A stretch of 64,000 bases of DNA from Istiophorus platypterus (taxonomy: Eukaryota > Chordata > Actinopteri > Istiophoriformes > Istiophoridae): NCBI GenBank assembly GCA_016859345.1, contig CM029124.1, positions 7,872,501 to 7,936,500 on the forward strand, read 5' to 3'. The notes below the pieces were generated by a model that saw only the letters and a list, made by a program, of their open reading frames with translations, did not search any database and was not told where the DNA came from. Of the stretch, positions 53,964-63,925 are shown one piece after another (within the stretch, counting starts at the first letter, position 1; each line of letters begins with the position of its first letter). Position numbers and translations under genes: made by a program.

Positions 53964-56900
53964 ACAGTATATGTGGTTCTGTGTGTATATTTTAGAAAAA
54001 GGACAAATAAATAGGACAAGACAGAAGAAGTAACAAAAGAGATAAATTGTGAGGAGAAGAGGAGAGGAGAGGAGAGGAGAGGAGAGGAGAGGAGAGGAGA
54101 GGAGAGGAGAGGAGAGAGAGGAGAGGAGAGAAGAGAAGAGAAGAGAAGAGAAGAGAAGAGAAGAGAGGAGAAGAGAAGGTCTGGTTCAAGGCAGCCCTGG
54201 GGGAGAAGGTCTTGTCCTGTCCTGGTCCCTGTTGGGACAGCCATGTGGCAGCTAGAAGCTGTTCACGGGACAAGGGCTTTGGCAGCCTTGACAGGACTAG
54301 ATGGGATGGGATGGGCACACACAGCCTGTGGCTGTACCAGCCCAGATACCCAGCATGAAACACAAACACAAACACACACCTCACAGTGAACATACACTCA
54401 CATATTGTTGGTGTCCAACACAGACCTATCTCCAATGTGTCATCATTTGGAAACGGGTTTGTGCTGACACAGCTATCTCGCTGTCTCGCAATGCTTTATT
54501 AAACATCCCAGGTTAAAAGAAAAAAAGAAAAGAAAATCTCAATATCTACTATATAACGAAAAGCAAAACAAAACAAAAAACAAAACAAAACAAAAAAACC
54601 CAAACACATACAAAATATTGAAAAAAGCCCAAATCCATCCCATTCAACATCTTCAACAAAAAGCACAAAGCCAAACGGAAATGTTTCAAATGCACACACA
54701 CAAAAAAAAGATAAAACAGAGAAAAAACACAGTGTTTTGTCTGATCCCTTTACAAGGACCTTATCCTGCTTATTGTTCATTAATCTCACATGAATCTTTT
54801 TTTTATTTCTAATATCCTTGAAACAAACAATAACCCAAGTTTGACGGAGGTATTATTCAATGTACTGTGCTCTGTTGCTGAAGTATGTGTATGACTTCCT
54901 TCGGGCACACAGCAGACACAAACACATTTTATACACTTCTCATCTGCCCTTTTCACTGATAGCAAACACAGGAACTGTCTGAATATCCCTCCTGTAACCC
55001 TGAAATATTTTCTCTCCCTTCTCATCTTCCTCTGTCTTCAACCCCCACCTCCCCCTTTCTCTTTTTAATCCCGGCTACTTTGCATCTCTGTAACTTGGCT
55101 CTGAGCAAACTGTGTTATTTTTACACGCGGGCGGGCGAGCAGAGCGAGCGGGCGGGCGAGTGGCGGCGGTGTAGATTTCCAGGTTTTTTCCGAGCACCTT
55201 CCTCCAACCTCGCCCATCTGCCGCCATCTGCCTCGCTTTAGCCCGCACTTTCTACTGCAATCACACACACAGCACACACGCTCATACACACATAAATGCA
55301 CACAGACGCACATCCTGTGAAAAATAACCAACAGCCTCCAATCAGCTTTTGGCACGCAAAGGAAGGGACTCAAAAAAAAAAAAAAAAAGAAGCACAAAAT
55401 GCTGCGCCAAATTGTCCTCCATACTTTTTCAAGTGGGATATACACTATGCCTCTCCCCTCCTGCTTTCATCTCCACATCTCTATCGCTCTGTCTCCACCA
55501 CCCACAGTCCTGCAACGCTTTCGCCAGTTGATCTGCTGGCCTTCGTGTGAAGCAGCGCTGAAGGCTGGACAGTGGATGGCTGCAGAAAATTATTATAAGA
55601 ATGTAGTGATGTGTATATATGTGTGTGTGTGTATATATGTGTATGTGTGTGTATGTGTTGTGCGAGCGCTGTGCCCTTTTCCAATTCCACCAACACCCTC
55701 ATTAACACGTATAAACTGCATATTTACAGTTCACCCTGATATTATGGAAATGGTTTCCCTGTGAAATCTGCGAATGAAAATGTACATACATAAATTCCAC
55801 TATAAGGTTTGAAACACGCTAACAAAACTCAGGGTATTGTGGGTAGGGGGCTGTGAGAGAGAACCTGAATCGTCACTTCATAATTCCGGGATACTGTGTT
55901 TGTTTGTACTCCTCGTGTGACTCCTGCAGGTCCTTCATGAAACTACCTAGAGTTTTCCCCTTTATTAAAGATCAGTAATAATCCTGTTGGTTAAACTAAT
56001 CAGCAAGGGCTGTTGTCAGATAAACAGCAGTGGGCAACATGAGTCACGCAGTTCACAGGGCCCGTCCTGATGGAACCCTGCGCGGTGCAGAAACGCTGGC
56101 GAATGGATGGGCTGCCCGTGGATGCCACAGACGCTTTTATGTAGTACAAAAGCCACAGGCAATCATATGTCCATTAAAAAAGAATACAATATATATATAT
56201 ATATATATATAGGGGGCATAATCAGTCTCACTTGTGTTTACATTCGTCAGTCATGTCTTCAAATGTCATCTAAAGTGGGGCAGAATATCGAGCACTACAT
56301 CAGCTCAAATTTGATGATGACTTTGTACTTTTTATTTTGTTTTGACAAATATTTGGTTTGACCTTGGTAATCAGGTGATGGGCTAATTCTACATAACTTA
56401 CCTGACCTGGCCGTATACGATTGTAACCTGTATATGATGCATGGAACTAACATTTTGTATGAAATATATACTTCAGTTGTCAGTGACAATAATAATGCAT
56501 AATTATTCTAAAAATTTCTTAATGAAAAAGTAACAAAAATGTTACGGACACAGCAACACATACACTCGCCAAAGAGTTCCTTACTCCGGCCTTTTGTTTT
56601 CACAAGGGATTCTCAAGACATAAATGTGTTGCATCTACTGAATAATTAGTAGATACTGTCAAACTATCAATTAAATTATTTGTCTTACTTTGGGGTGATT
56701 GTTATGTTAGGGAGAAAAGAGTTAAATGTTCTAATCTTGCCGTCATGGCTCACTGTATAATGGAGCTACATAATGTATAGATGGATAAAATGGTGGGGAA
56801 GATCAAAGCAGCAAGAGAGAGGGAGACTGAAGAAGTGGAACGGTAGAAAAACACTGGAAAAGGTACAAAAATGCAAATCATAAATCAATTAAAGTCATGA

Positions 56901-59900
56901 TAAAACTGTCTTCATGAAGATAAAGAACAGTAAAAAAATGAGAGGTTGGAGGTATGAGAGAGAAAATGGTATGAGAGAGAAAATGTAGAAATGAAATCAA
57001 AAGAAAACCACACACAATACAAAAGATTACAAGTTACCTCAGGTGCAAGGTACTCTGGAGTGCCACAGAAGGTCTTCATGGTAGCAGCGTCTGTGATGCC
57101 CTCCTTGCAGAGGCCAAAATCAGTAATCTTGATATGGCCATCTTTATCCAGCATCAGGTTTTCCAACTGAAAGGGAAAGAAAATACACAACAATTCCCAC
57201 AATTCAACTTTCCCCGTCAGAATCTAAAAAAAAGTGTGGAAATAAAAGAGAACATTGAAATCTCAATTATTTATAATTAATAAATACATTAATGAATTAA
57301 TCTCAAGATCTTTTTGTCAAAGGTTCTGAAAAAATATCTCATTCTCATTATTCGTGACCGAGAATCAACGCTCGTACTTAACGGCTTTGTTAATTTACTA
57401 AATTACTTTTTGTGTACCGTGGAGTCAAGGTGTTACTGCTCTGAAGAAAAAGAGCAGAGGGAGACAGGTGAGGAAAACCTTGTGTTAATCCAAATCGTAG
57501 CAAAACGCACACTCAGACACACAAACTCCGAGCAGAGGAGGGAAATAAACTTCAGGCGTGTAGTGGAGCCACTCAACCTTTTAATTTTAATGGCTGCAGT
57601 GTTTTTCTCACTCTCTGTCAGCTTTTTCTCCTTTCTGTTTTCTTGGCTACTGTGAGAAGGGCTGGGGCCAAGGCTGCCAGGCAGACGCTCAGACACAGCC
57701 ATCTACCTCTCTACCTCTGTGGCATCAGCACCCCCACCCTCCCTCCCTGCCTCTACCTCCAGCTCTTCTTTACTGCTTCATGTCTGTGTGGAAACTGGAA
57801 ACATAAGAGATTGGGGGAGGGGGGGGGTGGGCTTAAAAAAAAAAGTTTTCCCTCAAATATCCAATCACTCTCATCCATGCCCCCCAACCAGCCTCCTTTC
57901 TCTCTTTCTGTTTACCTTGAGGTCCCGGTACACAATCTTGGCTGAGTGCAGGTAGTCGAGAGCTGACACGATCTCGGCGCCGTAGAAGCGCGTGCGCTCC
58001 TCTGAGAACACCCGCTCTCTGGACAAATGGAAAAACAGCTGCAGGAGAGGGAGGGAGGAAGAGAGAGGAAGAGAGGGTGAGAGGGAGAGGAAGGGGTAGA
58101 GAGAGAGACAGACAGACAGAGAGAGGGAGAGAGAGAGAGGGGAGAGACAGCAGGGACGGCACAGCAATAATTACTGATTTATTGGAGGAAATTAGCACAA
58201 CACAAACTGGCTGCCCGCACCATATTGAGATGATAGATAGTGGAGGGAGGGTGAGTGGGGGTGTGTGTGTGCGAGGTTGTGTATGTGGAGAGGGGTTTGG
58301 TGGGTGGGTGGGGGTGCGGGGGTCGTCTCGGAGGAGGGAGGGTGGAGGCACTCGGCAGCTGGCGCCTCATCTAGCAGCCCCCCTCAGCTTACACACACAC
58401 TCGCATACCTCTTCCATGTTACCCTCTGGGCAAGGTTGGCACGGTGCTGGCGTGGAGTTTGGCGACGGGGGCCAAATTAAGGGTTTAATCAATACACCAG
58501 TCTAGTTAAAGACAGGCCGACCGCCGCTGCCGCCGCCGCCAACAACCCCACCTCCCATCCCAACTGCCTCCAGTGCAGCACTCATTAGTGGCCTAACTGG
58601 CCTTGCCCCTTGAGCCTCCGTCTTCATTTACTCCATTCTCATATCCATCCCTCTGTTTTTGGCAAGAAGCTCATTTTCCTACTATAAAGAGTCCACAACT
58701 TGTTTTTTTTCCCCCAGGTGGCTTGACCTCCCGTTTCTCCTCCATCTTGCTTTTGCACTGCTCAACTCACATTCCTTTATCTCTCTCTCCCTAGCTGTCA
58801 GTTGTCAACTTGTCACTGTCACACTGCTACACGTGTGGCACCAGCCTGCTGCACCGCACCAGTCAAGTCGTACAAATTACCCATGAGGCCAAGGGGCACA
58901 CATCTCCCCATTAATTGTTCAGGGAGGTTTGCATATGGCCGCTGGAGTGATGCTCACAGACCACCTTGCTCAAATGGTGTTTGTGTGTAGTGTGTGTAGT
59001 GTGTGTGAAAGTGTGTGTCTAGTGTGTGTGTTGTGTGTGCGTGCATGTTTGTGTGTGTGTGGGGTGGGGGTGTAACACGACAGGTGGGCCTTCATCAGTG
59101 TACTGGCAGCTGTGACTGTGGCAGGTTTGTAATGGGTTGTGTGTCCATGTTTGTGTGGTCTATGTGGTCACAATTCATCTGTTGAGGTAAAAATTTTCTG
59201 TGTGTGTTTGTCTAAGTATGTGTGTGTTTGCTGGTGTTTTCTGTGTGTGTGTTTGGGTGTGTGTGTTTGCCCCTGCCTGGCGCCGGCTAAACTGCCTAAC
59301 TAACTGGGAGGGGAGCAGGTGACAGTTACACTGAGGGAATGAACCAAGATTGCAAAAACGGCCCGATTAAATATCTGAGAAATGGAAAAGTGGGGGAATC
59401 CAAACTCATTTCGTCTCCGACTGTCATTCTGGCTATATCTGCCCCATAGGTGTGTTCATAAATAGACACAAGCAGGAGAGACGAGAAGGCAAGCGAGAGG
59501 CCAGTTGGTTTGCAAATTAACTGTGTTAGAAAGAAAACGAACAGTGAAACTTTACTCACTTCCTGAGTGTTTCACGTTTTCACGTTTAAACACTATAATG
59601 ACCAAGGTAAAAATTGGGTATTTATCTGTGAGACACATTTATAAACCCAGACAAATGTTTAGGAGAACATCTTTGAAATAACATTTAAATCAACTCATTT
59701 AAACTTCAAATTGGCATCTGCAGGATTGGAAACTGATGACCTTGTAATAACCCTGATACACAATTATTAATCAAGATATTATTTACTCATCAAAATTAAA
59801 ACAAGAGAGCCAGGAAAATGTTTTAAATATCATAAATATGTAGACAGTTTTTCTGTCATCTGAGTTTCAATACAGCTTTGAGCTTACAGCAGAATAAGCG

Positions 59901-60771
59901 GCGTGCCTCTGTCAGTTAATGTGGTGGATTTGTGGTCTAACTGGCTGTTTAAAGCAGCAGCACAAAGATGGGTAACCACATACAGAACAGCCCTGAGTGT
60001 GTATTTCTGAATGTGTGTGTGTGTGTCTTACCTCTCCTCCATTCACATACTCCATGACGAAACAGAGGCGGTCTTTAGTCTGGAATGAATACTTCAAAGA
60101 CTGAAATAAGAGCCACACACACAAACACGGGATGATCTCACTAATACAAACCCATAAACACAGTTTAACACAATTTTATTGTGTCTATAATCTTTTAGTC
60201 CCATAGTATTAATTATATTAAAACCTCCAGTATATAGCGGTTATTAATCATCCAAAAGTGTGAAAGTGATTTTTACTCATCAAACACTAACTGCCATAAT
60301 GCATTTACTGACACAGTAGCTTTATCTTTTATTTCTATGACAGCACAAACATAACTAGTTAAATAGAAGGAAAACTTAAAATGCATTATTGTTTTCTGAT
60401 TTTGCCGAGTAACACATTATGTACTTGTCTTCTACATGCACTCCCTGTACACAGTGAACAGTGAAGTAACCAAGTAAATGATTTTGTACGCAGCGAGAAG
60501 TCTGGTCCCATTCTAGCTAAAACAGCAGAAGCAACAAGATGTCATTCAAAGATTCAAACAGTGTTTGTATTTTCTTATTCAGAGCAGGTATGTGAGTGTG
60601 TGAAGTAGGTGTGTGTGTGTGTGTGTGTGTGTGTGGTTGTGTGCGCACGTTTTCTTTCAAGGGAGAAACCTGCTAGACAAAAGAACAGTTGGTCTGAATT
60701 TCTTTGTGGCTGCAGGTGTGACGGGTAAACTCAGATGTGAACTGTAATTGCTCTCTCAACAGTGTGTGTGT

Positions 60772-60816
<45 letters not shown>

Positions 60817-63792
60817 TATCTAACTAGATTTGTGGAATCCAAAAATCGGGAGCCAAGTCCGACAACTTTGTGGGGACCAAAATGCTGAGCCTCACTAATT
60901 TAAATGACTGTTTGAGGGTTAAGATTTGACTTAACAAAAATATCCCATTAACCGTTAAGGGAATTACAGCCATTTTTATATGTAGTCCCTCATTTTCAGA
61001 GGCTTAAAAGTAATTGGATAAACATACATGATTATATATGTATAAGGATTATTTTTAATACTTGGAAGAAAATCCTTTGCAGTCAGTGCCTGCCTGAAGT
61101 CTGGAACCCATGAACGAGTTTCCTCCCCTGTGTTTCTTTGCCAGGCCTTAACTGCAGCTGTCTTCAGTTGCTGCTTTTTGTGGGTTTTTTTCTGCTCACA
61201 TTTTTGTCTTTAATAAGTGAAAAGAATGTTCCATTTCTTTGCCTTGAGAAGCTCTTGGGTTTTATGATTTGGGTTGTTATCCATCTGTACTGTGAAGTAC
61301 TGTCCTATCTGTTTGCAGTATTTGGCTGAATCTGAGTAGATAGTATCCCCCTATACACTTCATAAATCATCCTTCTGTTTCAATCAGCAGTCACGTCATC
61401 AACAAGCACCAGTCACCCAGTTCCACTGTCAGCCATACATGCCCAAGCCATAACACTGCCACCGCCGTTCCTTTCTCCATACTCTTCTCTTCTCATCTTT
61501 CTGCTGCAAGTTAATCTTGGTTTCATCTGTCCAAAGAATCTTGTTCCAAAACTGTGTTGGCTTTTATGATGTTTTCTGTTAAAAACTAATCTGGTCTTTC
61601 TGTTCTTGAGTTTTACCATTGGTTTGCACCTAGTGGTAAACCCTCTATATTTAGATTCATGAATGCATCTGTTGATTGTAGACTTTGACAATGATATGCC
61701 TTTTTCTTGAGAATGTTCTTGACCTGGCTAGATCTCATGTTGTTGGGTTTTTCTTCACCAAGGAAAGAATTCTGTGATCTTCTACTTAAGTTTACCACCA
61801 TGGTCTTCCAGGTCTTTTGGTGTTGATGAACTCACCATTGCAATCCCTCTTTTTAAGATTGTACTAAATTGTTGATTCTGCCACTGCTAAAGTTTCTGGC
61901 ACCTTTCTGATAGGTTTGTTTTATTTTTTCAACCGAATGATTTCCTCCTTCTTTCGCATTGACACAAACCTGAAAATGAAGGACTATGTATAAAAATATC
62001 TGTAATCTGTAATATCTGTATCAGTTAATAATGGAGATGAAGTCATTAATGTACAACAACTGGCTTTCTCAATCATAATTACCCTCAAGAGATTCGGGTA
62101 TGTGTAAGATTATATATGTATGTGTGTCCACATGTTACATACACTCAGTATGTCTTATTTATACCAGTTGCTTTTGTGTATATGAGGTACTTACAGTGAG
62201 AAAGGGGTGTCTGGTGTTTTTCAGTACTCGGCTCTCTGTGAGTGTATGAGCCACTTCATCCTGTACAGACAAAATGTGGTCAAAGCTTTTTCAAACAGCT
62301 AAATGAGAAGGCAAGCGAACAGCACTCTGACCGATACAAACATCAGATACAGACATCCGACACTGTACTCGAAGATAAATTACCAAGAAAAAAAAGTTTC
62401 AGTGCCACAAACTCCAGTTAGATGTAGTCCATTTAACTTACTATAAAAGTAATATTAAGACTGATCAATAAATTAACATGTGCTGACAGACTGACCTTGG
62501 CTATGATGACTTCTTTTTTAAGGATTTTCATGGCATAATATTTCCCACTGGCTTTTTCTCGTACAAGAATTACTTTGCCAAAGGTTCCCTTTCCCAGCAG
62601 CTTCAGGTAGTCGAAGTCACTCATTGTCTAGTGGGAGGGAAACACAAAAGACCAATGTTATTGATTCATCTGTGCTTCATTCAGAGTATGTTACGGCATT
62701 TTGAAGTCTAGTGTTCTTCTAGCAATTTGTGATTTGAGAAGTTTCAATACTACTGTTAGTACAATACCTGAGTTTGAGTACCAATGCTTTTTTGCTCTGA
62801 GGAATATAATCGCCATTTTCTACAGAACCCTTTTTTCATTCAACAAAAGATGCAAAAGCTTGAAAGTGTTTTATTTTATCTCAAAACAAAACAGCCAAGC
62901 CTAAAAAAATTAAAAAACAACCTAAAATTGGCAAGAATTTGGAAATGATTTAAATCAAGAACTTATTTAGAACAAAGGGATGTGATCAAGCCAACGAGAT
63001 AACTAATCTTACCAGACATTTGATGCCAACCTTCTGTTCTTAAGAGTTTGATACTAAGTGCTATTGACATATTTTGGTTAGGGCCTAAAAAAATATAGTT
63101 TCCTAGTGACACTTAGTGCCACTGACAGGGCAAAACTTCCCCTTGACCAACCCTTTAGTCTATGACAAGACATTTTGTGAAAAATGCATTTTTACAGAGT
63201 TACTCACATTTCTGTCATTAAGGCACTTGTGCAAAATTACACCCCACAAAATCTTTTTAGTGCGGGGTGTAATGAACTGTGAGGCCTGCAGGGGGCTCTA
63301 CCTGTACTTCAGACTGTTCACTCAGCTAACTGAAGAGATCTGATTTAATTCTTACTCAAGTGTAGCTGCCTTTGATACCAACTAAATTTACAGAAATTAT
63401 TTTCCATGGCTGCTTTTACTTGCTGGATCACTATGATTTGGCAAAAACAATTTACATCCTTGTTGTTATGGGGGCTATTTCATTAGTTGACACAAACTGA
63501 GAGGAAAATTTTTTAAATTGCGTGCTGTCAAAGGTAATAACCGATTCCACGGCAATGAAAAGCAACAGTACAGTTGGAATAATTTAGGTATTTTCAGAGT
63601 GAGTATGTGTTTGTATGACTGTGTGCACATCTGCTGTTGTGTGTTACCTTGCGTTTGTGGTGTGTGGTAGAGATGTCCATCTCCTCCTCGACCATGTTGT
63701 CGATATTGGAGGTGGGGCTGCACTGGATCCTCTCCTCCTCTTGTCTCTGCAGCTTGTCAGCCACCATCTGGATGGCCTCTGTCCACTCATCT
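48089..63792 (-). CDS. akt3: akt3, ten coding exons, Ser/Thr kinase (protein kinase B gamma), 5' end off window
   Basis: Join, in transcript order: 63792-63648, 62627-62496, 62260-62195, 60100-60032, 58038-57916, 57166-57038, 51161-50947, 50082-49995, 49160-49058, 48174-48089. These 1156 nt encode residues 96-479 in human AKT3 numbering, without gaps. Visible landmarks: Gly-rich loop GKGTFG (155-160), ATP-binding Lys177 in YAMKILKK, catalytic Asp271 in YRDLK, DFG 289-291, activation-loop Thr305 in KTFCGTPEY, turn-motif Thr447 in TPPEK, and hydrophobic-motif Ser472 in FPQFSYS. AKT3 rather than AKT1/2 is indicated by the linker STTHHKRKTM and the C-terminus ending SASGRE. Family role: PI3K effector phosphorylated by PDK1 (Thr305) and mTORC2 (Ser472), acting at membrane and cytosol in growth, survival and brain size control. 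All catalytic residues are intact, so the protein is predicted active. Whether this is the akt3a or akt3b paralogue of teleosts is not decided. Confidence 0.96.
48175..49057 (-). other. akt3 intron, 0.9 kb
   Basis: Between the last two coding exons, phase 1. AT-rich; nothing recognised. Confidence 0.8.
49058..49160 (-). CDS. akt3: akt3 exon: AGC-kinase tail with turn motif (residues 418-451)
   Basis: Acceptor ctgtcccag, 34 codons LVPPFKPQVTSETDTRYFDE to TITPPEK, then T of a split codon, donor gtgagt. It contains turn-motif Thr447. Length is 103 nt. Confidence 0.95.
49161..49994 (-). other. akt3 intron with purine-rich pentamer tract
   Basis: Phase 0, 834 nt. The + strand is very purine-rich over about 49335-49616, with about ten tandem GGAAA units at 49486-49537. 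The transcript strand is therefore UUUCC-rich. Confidence 0.8.
49486..49537 (+). repeat. (GGAAA)n pentanucleotide repeat
   Basis: About ten perfect units inside a longer purine-rich zone; UUUCC repeats in akt3 pre-mRNA. Confidence 0.93.
49995..50082 (-). CDS. akt3: akt3 exon: end of kinase domain (residues 388-417)
   Basis: Acceptor cctctcctctag; G completes the Arg codon, then LGGGPDDAKEIMRHSFFSG to DVYDKK, donor gtatgg. Length is 88 nt, phase 0 at the end. Confidence 0.94.
50083..50946 (-). other. akt3 intron carrying a Tc1-like 3' fragment
   Basis: Phase 2, 864 nt. About 50400-50760 is a + strand Tc1-type transposase remnant, antisense to akt3. Short (CA)n at about 50895-50915. Confidence 0.8.
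50400..50760 (+). mobile_element. Tc1-like transposon 3' fragment
   Basis: The left edge gcactgtgcaaaagcttcag resembles the terminus of a teleost Tc1/mariner family. Within it are SQSPDLNIMECVWDHMKR and ELWQVFRDTWKNLPATYLKF, the C-terminal part of a Tc1-type transposase (SPDLNxxE motif). The N-terminal domains are missing. Antisense in an akt3 intron. Confidence 0.8.
50947..51161 (-). CDS. akt3: akt3 exon: kinase C-lobe (residues 317-388)
   Basis: Acceptor actctcctcag, 71 codons from VLEDNDYGRAVDWWGLGV to LLIKDPNK, then CG of a split Arg. The donor gtgtgt is weak and lies inside a GT-rich stretch on the transcript strand (about 50890-50946). Length is 215 nt. Confidence 0.95.
52117..52154 (+). 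repeat. (GT)n microsatellite
   Basis: About 19 GT units. Confidence 0.9.
53357..53420 (+). repeat. (CA)32 microsatellite, cluster member 1
   Basis: First of four long dinucleotide arrays within 605 bp in an akt3 intron. Confidence 0.94.
53537..53610 (+). repeat. (CA)37 microsatellite, cluster member 2
   Basis: Same orientation as the preceding array. Confidence 0.94.
53751..53802 (+). repeat. (GT)26 microsatellite, cluster member 3
   Basis: Opposite orientation to the two CA arrays, so able to pair with them. Confidence 0.94.
53912..53961 (+). repeat. (GT)25 microsatellite, cluster member 4
   Basis: Opposite orientation to the CA arrays. Confidence 0.94.
54051..54179 (+). repeat. 129-nt homopurine tract, (GGAGA)n then (GAGAA)n
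   Basis: No pyrimidine occurs in the whole interval. Pure pentamers GGAGA change into GAGAA/AGAAG units at about 54128. The akt3 transcript strand is all pyrimidine here. Confidence 0.95.
55127..55167. promoter_or_regulatory. CpG-dense patch with two copies of a GC-box-like 13-mer
   Basis: gcgggcgggcgag is repeated exactly at 55127-55139 and 55148-55160, 21 bp apart, followed by tggcggcggtg. GGGCGG is the Sp1-family core. The patch is short (about 45 bp), so it is not a full CpG island. Confidence 0.35.
56189..56211 (+). repeat. (AT)n microsatellite
   Basis: About 11 units. Confidence 0.9.
57038..57166 (-). CDS. akt3: akt3 exon: DFG and activation loop (residues 274-316)
   Basis: Acceptor ccctttcag, 43 codons from LENLMLDKDGHIKITDFGLC to TFCGTPEYLAPE, donor gtaact. 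It contains DFG 289-291, Thr305 and the APE motif. Length is 129 nt, phase 0. The residues appear identical to human AKT3 as recalled. Confidence 0.96.
57167..57915 (-). other. akt3 intron, 0.75 kb
   Basis: Phase 0. Unremarkable apart from a G-rich run at about 57813-57831. Confidence 0.8.
57916..58038 (-). CDS. akt3: akt3 exon: C-lobe through catalytic loop (residues 233-273)
   Basis: Acceptor ctcctgcag, 41 codons from LFFHLSRERVFSEERTRFYG to KIVYRDLK, donor gtaaac. It contains the catalytic Asp271. Length is 123 nt, phase 0. Confidence 0.95.
58039..60031 (-). other. akt3 intron, 2.0 kb
   Basis: Phase 0. The near-acceptor part is AG-rich on + (pyrimidine-rich on the transcript). About 58330-58980 is GC-richer unique sequence, possibly regulatory. 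About 58980-59270 is degenerate TG-rich sequence. Confidence 0.8.
58330..58980. promoter_or_regulatory. GC-richer unique block in an akt3 intron, possible regulatory element
   Basis: Contains gcactcattagtggccta, cccattaattgttcagg and gtttgcatatggcc (octamer-like ATTTGCAT variant). No ORF of interest. Composition only. Confidence 0.2.
60032..60100 (-). CDS. akt3: akt3 exon: N-lobe strands and hinge (residues 210-232)
   Basis: Acceptor cttatttcag, 23 codons SLKYSFQTKDRLCFVMEYVN to GGE, donor gtaaga. The hinge segment MEYVNGGE is intact. The donor is followed within a few bases by (AC)9 on the transcript strand. Length is 69 nt, phase 0 at both ends. Confidence 0.95.
60763..60814 (+). repeat. 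(GT)n microsatellite
   Basis: GT array with one CT interruption; a smaller GT array lies at about 60609-60635. Confidence 0.9.
60930..62020 (-). mobile_element. Tc1-like transposon with both terminal inverted repeats, degenerate
   Basis: Inner TIR segments 60963-60999 and 61970-62006 are inverted copies with 32 of 37 bases alike. Minus-strand pieces of transposase follow in order: helix-turn-helix part at about 61900-61800, SKSTINRCIHES (about 61690), GFTTRCKPMVKLKNRKTRL, and GGGSVMAWACMADSGTG near 61420, separated by frameshifts and stops. The C-terminal catalytic part is present only as decayed DNA (61080-61400). It is antisense-neutral: same strand as akt3, inside an intron. Confidence 0.85.
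62195..62260 (-). CDS. akt3: akt3 exon: helix C region (residues 188-209)
   Basis: Acceptor tctgtacag, 22 codons DEVAHTLTESRVLKN to RHPFLT, donor gtaagt. The 66-nt phase-0 exon carries the helix-C Glu (in TESRVL) that pairs with Lys177. Confidence 0.95.
62261..62495 (-). other. akt3 short intron (235 nt)
   Basis: Phase 0 GT-AG intron with no inserted repeat. Confidence 0.85.
62496..62627 (-). CDS. akt3: akt3 exon: kinase N-lobe start (residues 144-187)
   Basis: Acceptor cccactag, 44 codons beginning TMSDFDYLKLLGKGTFGK and ending KEVIIAK, donor gtcagt. It contains the Gly-rich loop and ATP-binding Lys177. Length is 132 nt, phase 0 at both ends. The recalled human sequence has Asn where this has Ser in MSDFDY. 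Confidence 0.95.
62628..63647 (-). other. akt3 intron, 1.0 kb
   Basis: Phase 0 intron separating the PH/linker exon from the kinase start. AT-rich; nothing recognised. Confidence 0.8.
63648..63792 (-). CDS. akt3: akt3 exon: end of PH domain and linker (residues about 95-143)
   Basis: Minus strand: acceptor aaacccag, then A completing the previous codon and 48 codons starting DEWTEAIQMVADKLQRQEEE and ending DISTTHHKRK, donor gtaaca. Length is 145 nt. It encodes the last PH-domain helix and the acidic linker before the kinase. First akt3 exon inside the window. Confidence 0.93.
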
Positions 63793-63837
63793 CTGGGTTT
63801 AGACCATACAACGAGATAAGGTTTGTGGAAGCACTAC

Positions 63838-63925
63838 TCAGCTCAACTCAACTCAACTCAGATTTATTTATACAGCACTTTACACATTACACAGTGCATC
63901 CAAAGTGCTTTAGAGCACACAGAGG
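63838..63925. mobile_element. possible interspersed-repeat tail
   Basis: ctcaa pentamers (63840-63858), then gatttatttatacagcac and gcatccaaagtgctttagag. This resembles the atttatttatatagcac...aaagtgctt motif common in fish genomes. Family not assigned. Confidence 0.4.

Larger units (their letters stand above)
51162..57037 (-). other. akt3 intron, 5.9 kb, repeat-dense
   Basis: Phase 0. It contains (GT)n at 52117-52154, the CA/GT cluster 53357-53961, the homopurine tract 54051-54179, an A-rich segment 54520-54720, a small CpG-dense patch 55127-55167 and (AT)n at 56189-56211. The stretches 52330-53100 and 56230-56900 show nothing I can name. Confidence 0.8.
60101..62194 (-). other. akt3 intron, 2.1 kb, mostly a Tc1-like element
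   Basis: Phase 0. It contains GT arrays at about 60609-60635 and 60763-60814, followed by a degenerate Tc1-like element (about 60930-62020). Confidence 0.8.
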
